Shown here piece by piece: positions 1 through 11,280 of a stretch of 64,000 nucleotides of DNA (position 1 is its first letter; the number at the start of each line of letters is the position of its first letter). A model generated the notes under the pieces. The model searched no databases, was not told the origin of the DNA, and saw only the letters and a program-made list of their open reading frames with translations. The DNA is from Hevea brasiliensis (Eukaryota; Streptophyta; Magnoliopsida; Malpighiales; Euphorbiaceae), in NCBI RefSeq assembly GCF_030052815.1, contig NC_079504.1, forward strand, positions 86,244,249-86,308,248, written 5' to 3'. A program made the position numbers and the translations under genes.

Positions 1-12
1 GACATGTTTTAG

Positions 13-24
13 TGGTATCAGAGC
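13..24 (+). promoter_or_regulatory. Primer-binding site (initiator Met-tRNA)
   Basis: TGGTATCAGAGC is the standard plant retrotransposon site complementary to the 3' end of initiator tRNA-Met. It lies 8 bases after an LTR-like end (gaca), so the window opens just inside the 5' LTR boundary. Confidence 0.9.
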
Positions 25-192
25 GAATTTTTAAAATACGTTTTAACTTGTAAATTTGTGTCTTTTCTTTGTTAAGTACAACTACTCAATGTCCTTATTT
101 GTTACATATAGTGCATTACATCATAAATATGAACTAACGGAGGGAAATCTCCTTGTGTTAATTGTTCAAGAGATATTCTACTCCAGATTAAA

Positions 193-1410
193 ATGGAAGA
201 AGGGGATCGCTCAGTTGAGCAATCTGTTGAAGCGGAGGCACAAGGAGAAGCCCCAACTCTATAGAATGTCAGTGGGTCAATGGCACCAGCCCCACAAATA
301 CCGCAGTTTCCTGCACAGTTCGCACAGTAGATAGCTGCGATGTTTGTTTCAATAAATGGCTGGGGGTATGCCTGCTCAAGCTCCACCCTAGACTTCTGTG
401 GTGCTATCTCAAGCTCCAGTCAGACAGTATAACAAGCTGTTGAAGTATGGGGCTATGGAATTTAAAGGTACAGTAGACCCACTAGAGGCAGAGCAATAGC
501 TGGAAAGAATGGACAGAGTGTTCAAGAAGCTGCACTGCCAAGATGAACTGAAATTTGAATACTCAGTATCGCTACTACAAGGGGATGCATATAATTGGTG
601 GAAGACCATCCCCCACAGCTTGGCAGAACCACCAATACTGACCTGGGATGACTTCATCAGAGAGTTCAAACAGAAATACGTCCCAGATGCATATGTGGAT
701 CAGAAACTACAAGAATTTCTGAGTTTGAAGCAAGGCAACAAAACAATGGCAGAATATAAGATGGAGTTCTCCCGCTTAAGCCACTATGCTAGGAGTCTCA
801 TTTTTACTAGCAAAGAAAGGTGCAAGAGATTTGAGATGGGTTTGAAGCCCAGCCTACAGATGCAAGTAGTGGGATTCAGACACAATAATTTCTCAGAGCT
901 CATTTCTCAAGCACTTGAATTGGAAAGAATTGAATCAGAAGCGACCCCAGCAAAAGAAAAGTCAGAGAAAGCTAAAAAATCAGAGAAAGACTAGGGGGAA
1001 AAGTCAGTAGAGAAAAGTCCTAATGGTACCTCTAGAAAGAAGAAGAAATTTGGAGGACCTAGTAGAGGTCAAGGTGGAAGGTTTGGAAGGGGCAAATTCT
1101 CTGGACATAGACCCCCTAAGTCTGGTCAGCAGTCGAGCAGGGGTTCACAACCTCCTCGCCCCCGTGAGACTTGTGGCAAGATTCATGGGGATAATGCTAT
1201 TGGGTAACAGGAGCCTGCTTTAATTGTGGAGGCAAAGGCCATATTTCAAAAGATTGCACAAGTGCTCCTAGATTTGGTCCAGCTCCTACTACTGCAGAAG
1301 GATCTATTCAGAGTCCTGCTCCCAGAGGTTCACAACCGGTTGGCAGAGGAATAGGCAGAGGTAGAAGCCATGCTTCGAGCAGTCAGGGTACTATTGGTCA
1401 GTCATCATAA
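193..1410 (+). pseudogene. gag: Tekay-1 gag, decayed
   Basis: An ATG at 193 opens MEEGDRSVEQ, matching the usual short acidic start of these Gag proteins. The retrotransposon gag core is open at 509-994 (YNWWKTIP, EFKQKYVPD, MAEYKMEFSRLSHYAR). A basic linker follows, then a CCHC zinc knuckle near 1208-1257 (CFNCGGKGHISKDC) in a shifted frame. In-frame stops near 261, 330, 393 and 498 sit where related elements have Gln or Trp, so they fit CAG-to-TAG or TGG-to-TAG changes. A further TAG at 992-994 and a frameshift between 1180 and 1210 separate core from knuckle. Family: structural capsid protein; here non-functional. Confidence 0.8.
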
Positions 1411-1434
1411 GGAAGTGCTTTAGCCAGGGTTTAT

Positions 1435-3648
1435 ATGATGAGACAGCGAGAAAAGGCTGAGACTTCCAATATTGTAGCTAGTACATTCTCTATCTCTGAT
1501 CAAGAAGTATTTCTGTTGTTTGATCCAGGTTCAACCCACTCGTATGTTAGTGCTAGTATAGTCAGTTCACTTGCCGTTCCGTGTACCAAAATGGATTTTG
1601 AAGTGCTAGTAACTAGTTTGTTAGGACTGCAGGTTCGAGTCAACATAATCTATAGAGACAGTCCTTTGGTGATCCAAGGACATGTTTTTCTGTCAGATTT
1701 GATTGAAATGCCCTTCAAAGATTATGATATTATCTTGGGCATGGAGTGGTTAGCCAGGCATCATGCCATGATTGACTGTAAACTAAAGAAAATAACTTTT
1801 GGTCTCCCTCTATACGGTGATGTGGTAATACATGGGGAGAGGCATTTACTGCCATCAAACATCATTTCGGCTGCACTAGCCAGAAGAATGATTAGAAAGG
1901 GGTGTGAAGCATACTTGGCACATGTGATAGACACCCAAGTGGGGAGCCCAGCACTGAGGTACATCCCTATAGTCTGTGACTTTTCGGATGTGTTTCCTAA
2001 TGAATTGCTAGGATTGCCTCCAGAAAGAGAAGTGCAGTTTGAGATTGATGTTATGCCTGGTGTGGATCCAATCTCCATAACACCATATAGAATGGCACCT
2101 GCAGAATTGAAAGAGTTGAAAGTGCAGTTGCAAGAGCTGCTTGACAAGGGCTTTATCCACCCTAGTGTGTCACCTTGGAGAGTGCCAGTGTTGTTTGTCA
2201 AGAAGAAAGATGGCACTCTCCGCTTATATATTGACTATCGACAGTTGAATAAGGTGACAATAAAGAATAGATATCCATTGCCCCACATTGATGACTTGTT
2301 TGATTAGTTAAGAGGTGCAGCTATGTTCTCCAAAATTGACCTGAGATCAGGTTATTATCAGTTTAAAGTACAAGTGCAAAGTATTTCTAAAATTACCTTC
2401 AGAACCCGCTATGGCTATTATGAGTTCTTAGTCATGCCATTCGGTTTAACTAATGCTCCAGCTGCTTTTATGGATCTGATGAACACTATCTTCAGACCAT
2501 ACCTCGACCAGTTTGTTGTGGTATTCATAGATGATGTATTGGTCTACTCGAGGAGTGCAGAAGAGCATGATAGACATCTGTGGATTATACTGCAGACTTT
2601 GAGGGAGAAACAGCTATTCGCAAAATTATCGAAGTGCAAATTTTGGCTGAAAGAAATATCTTTCTTGGGGCATGTAGTATCAGTAGAGGGCATCAAGGTA
2701 GATCCAAGTAAGATAGAAGCTGTCCTTAATTGGAGGCCACCTAGAAATATTACTGAGATTCGCAGTTTTCTGGGTTTAGCTGGATACTACCATCGATTTG
2801 TGAAGGAATTCTCCATGTTGGCATCTCCATTGACTAAGCTACTTCGAAAAGATTTGAAATTTCAGTGGATGGATAAATGTCAACAGAGTTTTGATGAATT
2901 AAAGAGATGTTTGATTGAAGCTCCAATCCTGACTTTAGCTACACCGGGTAAAGAATATACAATTTATAGTGATGCTTCTCACAATGGGTTAGGCTGTGTA
3001 CTGATACAAGATCGAAATGTCATTGCCTATGCATCATGCCAGTTGAAACTGAATGAGAGGAATTATCCAACACATGATTTGGAGCTTACAGCTATTGTGT
3101 TCACTCTTAAGATCTGGAGACATTATTTGTATGGGGAGAAGTGCTACATCTACACAGATTATAAAAGTTTGAAGTATTTGGGCACCCAAAAAGAGTTGAA
3201 TTTGGGACAGAGGAGATGGTTAGAGTTGATAAAAGACTATGATTATCTGATAAACTATCAGCCAGGGAAAGCTAATGTTATGGCTGATGCCTTAAGTTGC
3301 AAGACTATGGCAAGTCTACGGGTTACTCCTTTGTCTATAGTACATGAGTTGAGATCATTACATGCCAGCTTAGAGATTACTGATGAGAGGCAGACAGCAG
3401 TTGCATGGCATGTACAGCCAATGTTGATTAATCAGATCAGAATGGCTGCTCAGAATGATGAAAGGTATCAGAAGCTATTGGAAGAAGTCAGACAGTGCAA
3501 GAAATCTGAATTCTCAACAAGAGATGATGGTCTACTACTACACCAGGGCAGAATGTGTGTTCCTAATGATGTTGATTTGAGAAAGATCATTTTGAAGGAA
3601 GCACATGAGTCTCCTTTTGCCATGCACCCTGGTGGCACAAAAAAGTAA
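1435..3648 (+). pseudogene. pol: Tekay-1 protease, reverse transcriptase and RNase H, decayed
   Basis: The protease active site is DPGSTHS near 1530 (usual form DSG/DPGATHS). Reverse transcriptase begins around 2040. It shows [10 protein letters not shown], a TAG at 2305-2307 where Gln is expected (DQL), [12 protein letters not shown], and the catalytic FIDD box near 2530. RNase H follows ([40 protein letters not shown]), then the linker to integrase ([10 protein letters not shown]). Apart from the single TAG, the frame is open from 1435 to 3648, where a TAA replaces an expected Tyr codon at the start of the integrase zinc domain. It is one of the better preserved pol stretches in the window but still interrupted. 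Confidence 0.88.
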
Positions 3649-4854
3649 AGAGGTTTAAAGGAGCATTACTAGTGGATGGGTATGAAAAGAGATGTGGCAG
3701 AGTTTGTTTCCAAATGCCTAACTTGTCAACAAGTAAAGGCAAAGCATCAAGTACCAGCTGGGTTGTTACATCCACTACCAGTACCAGAATGGAAATGGGA
3801 GAGAATAATAATAGATTTTGTGATGGGACTTCCGAGGACACAAAAGAGTCATGATGCAGTATGGGTCATTGTTGACAGACTAACTAAGTCTGCTCATTTT
3901 CTGCCAGTCCGGATAGACTACAGTTTAGAAAGATTGGTCAAGTTGTACATTGATGAGATAGTAAGACTGCATGGAGTGCCAGTATCCATTGTATCAGACA
4001 GAGATCCTAGGTTCACTTCTAGATTCTGGGGTAGTCTTTAGAGAGCCCTAGGAACTAGATTGAACTTCAGTACGAAATTTCACCCATAGACAGATGGCTA
4101 GTCTGAAAGGGTAATTCAGATCTTGGAGGACATGCTACGGGCTTGTGTGAATGAGTTTGAGGGCAGTTAGGACACACACTTGCCTTTGATTAAGTTTGCT
4201 TACAACAATAGCTACCAATCAAGCATTGGGATGCCTCCATATGAAGCTTTGTATGGCAAAAAATGTAGAATCCCATTGTGTTGGGATGGGGTAGGTGAAA
4301 GAAAGATGATTGGGCTAGAAATTGTTCAGTAAACTGAAGAGAAAATCATATTGATCAGAGATTGACTTAAGACTACATCAGACCGTCAGAAGTCCTATAT
4401 TGATTTAAAGAGAAGACATATTGAGTATGTAGTGGGTAAGAAAGTATTCCTCAAGGTTTCCCCTTGGAAGAGAATTATGAGATTCGGCAGAAAGGGGAAA
4501 CTGAGTCCTCGTTTCATTAGGCCATATGAGGTTCTGGAAAGAGTGGGTCCTTTGCTATATCGTTTGGCACTACCTCTAGAGTTAGTGAAGATACATAATG
4601 TCTTCCATGTGTCTATGTTGAGGAGGTATCGATCAAACCCATCTCATGTACTACCGGTAGAAGAAATTGAAGTGAATCTAGACCTCACATATGAAGAAGA
4701 ACCCATAGAGATTCTAGCTTATGAGGTGAAGCAGCTGCAGAACAAGAAGATACCGTTAGTGAAAGTGTTGTGGAACCATCATTCAGGCTAAGAAGCTACT
4801 TGGGAACAAGAGGAGGACATGAGGAGACAGTACCCACAGCTGTTTAGAGACTGA
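3649..4854 (+). pseudogene. pol: Tekay-1 integrase and chromodomain-like tail, decayed
   Basis: Integrase continues the frame of the RNase H part. It shows the zinc-binding pair CLTCQQVK, first catalytic Asp in IIDFVMGLP, second in VSDRDPRF, and the Glu region HP-stop-TDG-stop-SERV. The C-terminal part is open at 4432-4791 (VFLKVSPWKRIMRFG, KLSPRFIRPYEVL, FHVSMLRRY) and ends in a chromodomain-like segment. Stops near 3670, 4039, 4087, 4099, 4168, 4330, 4364 and 4788 all stand where Trp, Gln or Arg codons are expected. The reading ends at TGA 4852-4854, 35 bases before the polypurine tract. Confidence 0.85.
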
Positions 4855-4888
4855 TTACCAGGTTAAATTTCGAGACGAAATTTATTTT

Positions 4889-4902
4889 AAGGGGGAGAGA
4901 AT
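4889..4902 (+). promoter_or_regulatory. Polypurine tract of Tekay-1
   Basis: Purine run aagggggagaga directly before the 3' LTR; primes plus-strand DNA synthesis in this class of element. Confidence 0.8.
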
Positions 4903-5840
4903 TATAACACCCCTATTTGCAAAGCCTAGTATATTTCACTATTCTGGTGACCGGTGTCGGTCCGAATAATTAAAGGGATTAGAATTACACTTAAGACAAC
5001 TAGATAAGTCTTAAACACAAATAATTAGTAACTGTCAAATAGTTAAGTATAAATAAGAAAAAAAGAACACAAGAAGTTAAATGAGCCGAGAGTCACAGCG
5101 ATGGGTGACCTTCTCGGGAAGGATTACGAAGTCGATTTAAACTCAAATTTTGAATTGTAAAATGTGATGCTACAGTCCTTAGGACTATTGCGAACACAAT
5201 GGAAAAGAGAAAATCATGAAAAAGAATTGTTAAGCTAGTCAAATAATTAGGTTAGGGATCCAGAAGAAATATTGAATTATTTGCAAACTGGATCGAACCG
5301 GTGAGGGGCAATTTGATCAATTGACCCCGAGGGCTAACTCCTGACCTAACTGTCAAATAAAATTGGAGAAAAGAAAATTTTGGAATCGGGAATTAAATTA
5401 AAGAACTAATGGAAAAATAAATAGAATAGAAAAAGAAAAGAAAAAGGAAAAGTGAAAGGTGATGACATCATGCATGATGCAATAAACACTAATTAAAAAT
5501 AAATAAATTTTGGATAATTATAGGTCTTCCATGAGGATAAAAATCATAAAAGAAAAAAAAAAAAAACAGCAAAAGGTGTCTTCTTCTCAAGTTGCCATGA
5601 GCCTTCCCTCTCACCTCTCCCACTCCAAAAACCTCCATTAAAGCTCTTTTGTGAGCTTGAAGAAAGTCAAATCCCACCACAGAAAAGTTATCTACCATAG
5701 ATAAAAATTGTTTGGGCAACTAGAAAGGAAGGTTTAAGGGAATGAAAGAAGGAAAAATTGAAGGAAAGGAAGATTAAAATTCTGCATTCAAGGTTAGTAA
5801 TTCAACTTCAAACTTTTAGTTTAATTCTTGTGTATATAGC
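4903..5840 (+). repeat. Tekay-1 3' LTR, 3'-truncated (type B)
   Basis: The LTR begins TATAACACCCC, a mutated form of the TGTAACACCCC start seen in the other copies. It aligns along its length with the complete type B LTR at 29732-33233 up to about 5838 and then changes abruptly into copia leader sequence on the opposite strand. It contains a 5S-like block (5075-5121), a CATGCATG palindrome (5469-5476) and an A-rich run near 5550. No gene is present in it. Confidence 0.85.
5075..5121 (+). promoter_or_regulatory. 5S rRNA promoter-like block in LTR, copy 1
   Basis: AGTTAA, then CGAGAGT, then GATGGGTGACC 25 bases after the A, then GGGAAG. Same order as box A, intermediate element and box C of plant 5S rRNA (AGTTAAGC, CGAGAGT, GATGGGTGACC, GGGAAG), with box A to box C 7 bases shorter. 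Whether it binds TFIIIA or RNA polymerase III is unknown. Confidence 0.6.
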
Positions 5841-8069
5841 TTCACCATGTGTGCCACCACACATCCATTGCAACCAGCAATGGATCAATCCTCTCATGAT
5901 CAAATCACACAATTAAATCATATAATCAACAATTTAAATGGCAAATATAGTGGCTTTGATACCAATTGAAGGCAGGCGTAAAAATACAAGTTTATACCAT
6001 TAAATTCAAAAATTTTCACCTAGGGTCACATGCATCATGCAAGATTTATTTTTATCTATTTGATTTTAATGATAAACAATATATTAAAACTCTTTTAATA
6101 TGTTTTTGGATCTGTATTTGCCATTTAGGATTTTAAAATTAATCAGATTAATTTTAGAACCCTAGATTAAATCAAGAACGATTACACTAACCTCTTGATA
6201 CAGTACAGCGTGTCTGCGCCTTTGAGATTCCTCTTCAGGACACCATATGTTGTCCCTCTAGCTTATCCACACCAAGAACACCTATGGCAGCCCTTGAACA
6301 GCTTCTAAAGCCTTTTCTATTAATTAGAAATTCAAGTTCCGCCTTTTAAGAGATTAGAGATATAAATAGGACACCAGAAACAATTTCTAGTGTTCTTAAT
6401 TCAAGAGATTGATGGCTAATCTCTTTGAATTGATGAGAGATGAAGAAGAATAGATGAAAAACCTCAAAGTGGCGTGACAAAGGAGAGGAGTGGCTGCTGG
6501 TTATTTTTTCTTTTCAAACCGCACTTAAATAGCTAGGTTAACACATTAGACCCTTGCCACATGTCACCCTTTGATTAGCTTTAGGTTTAAGTGACCCAAT
6601 CACAATGTGCCAAGTGTCAAACCTATATTTAATCTTGATTTTAATCATCTTAGATGATTAAAAAAAAATTTGGCAAGCTTATGTGTAATCCCATGTGTCA
6701 CCATCTCATGGTGCCACGTGTCACACTGTGAAATGACCAAAATGCCCCTGTGTCTTAATTTTGAGTTCTTAACTCCAAATAATTATTTTTCTTCTTCTAA
6801 TTAATTTATATCAAATATAAATTAATTAATTAATCTCTATTAATTAATTTCTTATTAATTAAATTCATATTTAAACATTTTAAATATAAATTTAATTTAT
6901 ACTACACATACAATAATCTATATTTGGTTTCAAGTCATGCTAGGGACTTTGCAATTTAATTGCAAACCAAACATATATAATTAATCAATTAAACTCTTTA
7001 ATTAATTAATTAAATCATATTTAAATAGGTGATAACTTGTGTATATGTGTGACTTACTAGGCTCATCACTAATTGGCAATGAGACATGATATCAACTCTT
7101 AATATCATCAGAACTCTTTCTTACCATAAATGATTTCTCTAAATCATTTTATGCACCTCATAGACCATCGTTAACATCTAGCATAGCATGCCATGGCCAT
7201 CCAATTACTAATAAGGTTTACCTTAAATGAACCTATAATCATATGTTACCATGCACTAGAATCTCTCTGTTACAAAATCCCAACTCAAGCTGGAGTCATG
7301 GTTTATGTCAAACTCCATTTGCTATGAATATTATGTTCTCTTTTAATTCCAGTTCTTGATTAAAAAGATTTTCTCATCAGAAACTCTTTTCTGTATAAAT
7401 CTATCTGTCCTGGCCAGGAACTTGAAACATCAAGAACAATTAAATGAACATAGGATTTTATCTCTATTTACTTAGAGGAACAGATTCCATCTTGATCAAC
7501 ACCTACCTCCATATATAACTAGTAGGAGCCAACACATGCCCATATACCCATACATAGTACAAGTATGAAAGCAGTATCAAACTCAAACTACCTATATACA
7601 AGATAACTGTGTTATCTCAGGTCTAAAGATTATATGCACTGATATGATTTATGACAAAGCATTGATAAGAGTAAACTCCATGTGCTTGTCATAAGTGTCA
7701 CTGGTTCGGCCTACTTATCATTTATAAGTGCCTATCATGTTTGTTTTATGGCATGGGACTCACCATTCCATCTTATTTATATCTCATATAAATAACTTGG
7801 AAACAAACATGAATACAATCTTTCTGGATAAGTCATGTCCTTATTATGAAGTATCCTCGATTGTGAACCTATTTATGATACTTTGTGCTAGAAATATTGT
7901 CACTCATATTCTTAACAACTTAAGAATAATATTTCTAACAAAATATCAATGGACCTTTTCTATTACACATAAATATATTATGTAAACGGAAAAGTGAAAA
8001 TGCCTTTTATTAATAAAAATATGTACAAGAAACATACTAAATGATATGCTCTAAGGCATACTACTAACA
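5841..8069 (-). mobile_element. Minus-strand copia remnant: leader piece plus complete LTR
   Basis: Read on the minus strand, 8069 to 5967 is a complete 2103-bp LTR (starts TGTTAGTAGTATGCC, ends CTTCA) of the same family as 26094-28198. It is followed by a primer-binding site with one mismatch (TGGTATCAAAGC, 5953-5964) and about 115 bases of leader matching 9286-9400. The leader stops at about 5841 against the Tekay-1 LTR, so this is the 5' end of a second, oppositely oriented copia copy that has lost everything downstream. The TATA region near 6528 reads TATTTAAG, a damaged form of TATATAAG. Confidence 0.85.
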
Positions 8070-9271
8070 CTATGAGGTGCATAAAATAATTTAGAGAAAT
8101 CATTTATGGTAAGAAAGAGTTCTGATGACATTAAGAGTTGATATCATATCTCATTGCCAATTAGTGATGAGCCTTATAAGTCACACACATACACAAGTTA
8201 TCACCTAATTAAATATGATTTAATTAATTAATTAAAGAGTTTAATTGATTAATTAAATAGGTTTGGTTTGCAATTAAGTTGCAAAGTCCCTAGCATGACT
8301 TGAAACCAAATATAGATTATTGGATGTATAGTATAAGTAAAATTTATATTTAAGATGTTTAAAGATGAATTTAATTAATGAGAAATTAATTAATAGAGAT
8401 TAATTAATTAATTTATATTTGATATAAATTGATTAGAAAAAGAGAAATAATTATTTTGGGTTAAGAACTCAAAATTAAGACACAGGGGCATTTTGGTTAT
8501 TTCACAGGGTGACATGTGGCACTATGAGATGGTGACACATGGCATTACACATAAGCGTGCCAAATGTCTTTTAATCATGTAAGATAATTAAAATTAAGAT
8601 TAAATATAGGTTTGACACTTGGCACAATGTGATTGGGTCAATTAAACCTAGAACCAATCAGAGGGTGACATGTGGCAAGGGTTTAATGTGTTGACCTAGC
8701 TATATAAGTGTTGTTATGAATGAAAAATATGACAACCAGCAGCCACTCCTCCTTGGTCACGCCATTTTGAGGCTCTCCATCTCTTTTTCTTCATCTCTCA
8801 TCACTTCAAAGAGATTAGCCATCAATCTTTTGAATTAAAAATACTAGAAATCATTTCTAGTGTTCTGTTTACATCTTTAATCTCTTAAAAGGCAGAACTT
8901 GATTTTCTAAATAATAGAAAAAGCTTTAGAAGCTATTCAAGGGCTGCCATAGGTGTTCTTGGTGTAGACAAGCTAGAGGGACAACATCTGGTGTCCTGAA
9001 GATGCATCTCAAAGGCGCAAATACATTGCAGTGCATCAAGAGGTTAGTGTGTTTGTTCTTAATTTAATCTAGGGTTCTAAAATTAATCTGATTAATTTTA
9101 AAATCTTAAATGGCAAATACAGATCCAAAAACATATTAAAAGAGTTTTAATATGTTGTTTATCATTGAAATCAAATAGATAAAAATAAATCTTGCATGAT
9201 GCATGTGACCTTAGGTGAAAATTTTGAATTCAATGGCATAAACTTGTGTTTTTCACGCTTCCGTTCCTTCA
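8070..9271 (+). repeat. Copia 5' LTR, 5'-truncated
   Basis: Matches the last ~1.2 kb of the complete 3' LTR, from ctatgaggtgc (compare about 26998) to the terminal CCTTCA at 9271. The first ~0.9 kb, including the TGTTAG start, is absent, and the sequence butts directly onto the start of the minus-strand LTR. It retains the putative TATA box at 8701-8708. Confidence 0.88.
8701..8708 (+). promoter_or_regulatory. Putative TATA box of copia 5' LTR
   Basis: TATATAAG in the same place as 27629-27636 of the 3' LTR, inside a conserved context (gacctagc before it). Position in the LTR suits a polymerase II promoter; the start site is not determined. Confidence 0.5.
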
Positions 9272-9273
9272 AT

Positions 9274-9285
9274 TGGTATCAGAGC
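9274..9285 (+). promoter_or_regulatory. Copia primer-binding site (initiator Met-tRNA)
   Basis: TGGTATCAGAGC, two bases after the LTR end. Confidence 0.9.
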
Positions 9286-10355
9286 CACTATATTTGCCAT
9301 TTAGATTGTTGATTATATGATTTAATTGTGTGTTTGATCATGAGATGATTTATCCATTGCTAGTTGCAATGGATATGTGGCAGTATGCTTGAAGAACACC
9401 ATCAATGGTGTGCATGGTTTGGCTTCATGGGTGGTGCAAAGGTTTGGCTTTTTAATTTACAATTGTTGTATGATCTAAAAGCTCATCCTATGTCTAATTA
9501 AATTGTTTAATTAGAATTTTAATCACACAATTAAATTTTGATTCAAATTAGAATTTTAAGAAAATTATTTGAATGTGATTCAAATCTGAATTTTAAAAGT
9601 TATTTGAATGTGATTCAAATTTGAATTTTTAAAGTTGTTTGAATCATATTTAAATCAGATTTTTTAAAGTTATTTGAATAATATTCATATCTAAATTTTT
9701 AAAAATTGTTTGAATGTGATTCAAATCTTATTTTTTAAAAATTGTTTGAATGTTATTCAAATCTGAATTTTTAAGGTTGTTTGAATGTGATTCAAATCTG
9801 AATTTTTAAATTTATTTGAATCATATTCAACTATGGATTTTTAAGCTGAATATGAGATATTCAATTTAATTTAAGTATGTTTGTTTTATTTAATTGTTAA
9901 ATAGAGATATGCATAATGGATGATCATGGACTATAAAAGACCAATGTGATTGGATTTATTTCTTTTATGTTTCTTTGGGATTATAAATTAATTAATTTAT
10001 TTTAATTTATTTGGGCATGTATTATTAAGTTTGTAATAATTTTTTGTTGTAATTTCATTTATTTAAGTTCTTGTAAATTCGCCTTGGTATGCAAAGAATT
10101 ACTATATAATATTGGATTGCAAGAAGTTCAAGGAGGTCAAGAGCATTGGTGGGACCAGTGGGAGGAATTCAAGATCAAGTATTGATTATGTACTCCTTCA
10201 GCAACTCTTGTAAAATGAATGAATGAAATGCACCTAGGAATGCCCTGATTGAATTCTTGGTGGCTCAGAATTGAATCCCTTAGAAAGTCCATAATCATAC
10301 CATATTTACTACTTATCCATGAATGCATGAGATGTATGGGAATGTATGCAATTAT
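9286..10355 (+). other. Copia leader, first part
   Basis: Non-coding leader between primer-binding site and gag. It holds the palindromic tandem repeat at 9540-9850 and AT-rich unique sequence. It is interrupted at 10355 by a solo LTR and resumes at 18234. I see no supported gene in it. Confidence 0.75.
9540..9850 (+). repeat. Tandem repeat of palindromic ~43-bp units
   Basis: About seven to eight degenerate units. Each carries ATTTGAATGTGATTCAAAT or a variant, an inverted repeat (ATTTGAA / TTCAAAT) with a 5-base loop, followed by a T/A-rich spacer. Unit length runs from about 38 to 46 bases. Confidence 0.8.
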
Positions 10356-11233
10356 TGTCACACCCTACTCCTCGTAAGATGTAACATGCTCCCGTAGTAC
10401 ACCTAATGAATTACCGTACTTCACCTACCGATAACCCATTAAATATACTACAAGGGATTTTAAATAATTTTCATTCATTTTTAAATTGGTGGGTAAAATT
10501 TTTCTCAGATATTAAAAACCTTTATTTAAAGTCCAAAATAAATATAATTTTTAGGTATTTAAAATCTCCACAATTTTTACAAAAATTTTGGCAGAGTGCC
10601 ATCTGTATTTTGAGAAAACAGTTCTTCAAAACCTGAAAATAAACACTCCCAATATATTTCTCAATCACAACTCCATTAATCAATTTCATTTCCCAAATCA
10701 GCACAAGCAACTCAATACACAATTTAAATTAAATCAAATATTGAAATATCTCATTAAGGTAACAAAATTAATATTTACATTCATGGGATCATTAAAAATT
10801 TAGTAGTGCAATACTTTATAAATACATAAAATCTCAAGATAATCTTACAATAATTTGTATTTGATTACAATCCAAAAATATATTATAAAAGAGTTGGTAC
10901 AGCTGCTCAAAGTAAATTTCATACATATAATTACAGAATTTTATCAAAATCTAAAGTACAAGGGTATACCTATGATATACCTGAAAATAGTCTCACTATG
11001 CCTTTCAGTAATCTTGCTCAGCTACTTTATATTTTCTTTCACCTGCGACAGCATACATGTAACACCCCTATGTTCGGTAGTGCGTTCTACTGTTCCGGTG
11101 ACCAGTGTTGTCCGGACAGCTAGAATGCCTAGAACTACACTTCGATATGAGTGAGGGTACATTAAATAATGAAATACAAGAAAAGAAAATACAAGAAAAA
11201 TAAAGGAAAAATAATAGTAAAGAAATGCAACTA

Positions 11234-11280
11234 AGTTAAGCTAGCCAAGAACCCTAGCGATGGGTGACCGCACCGGGAAG
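11234..11280 (+). promoter_or_regulatory. 5S rRNA promoter-like block in LTR, copy 2
   Basis: AGTTAAGC, then 25 bases from its A to GATGGGTGACC, then GGGAAGTC. Box A-like part is closer to 5S rRNA here than in type B LTRs; the intermediate element is less similar. Confidence 0.6.

Larger units (their letters stand above)
1..5840 (+). mobile_element. Tekay-1, truncated Ty3/gypsy chromovirus
   Basis: Order on the plus strand: last 4 bases of the 5' LTR (gaca), primer-binding site, gag, protease, reverse transcriptase, RNase H, integrase, chromodomain-like C-terminus, polypurine tract, 3' LTR. This order and the C-terminus (EEPIEI..., then VKVLWNHHSG and a run ending QLF) are those of Tekay/Del chromoviruses. 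The 3' LTR stops at about 5840, where a minus-strand copia remnant begins, so roughly 2.5 kb of LTR is missing relative to the complete related LTR at 29732-33233. The element cannot be autonomous: gag and pol hold more than ten stops and several frameshifts. Confidence 0.9.

Noticed and set aside
5075..5121. A functional 5S rRNA gene
   Set aside because: Only the part from box A to just past box C is present, with shortened spacing; the first ~48 bases of 5S rRNA are absent in every copy.
7728..7985. Open frame 7728-7985 and its near twin at 26177-26434 (minus)
   Set aside because: Both are antisense frames in the copia LTR; the similarity is that of the LTR itself, with no coding signature.
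9540..9850. CRISPR-like array of palindromic repeats
   Set aside because: Units are degenerate with AT-rich variable-length gaps, no unique spacers, and the context is a plant retrotransposon leader.
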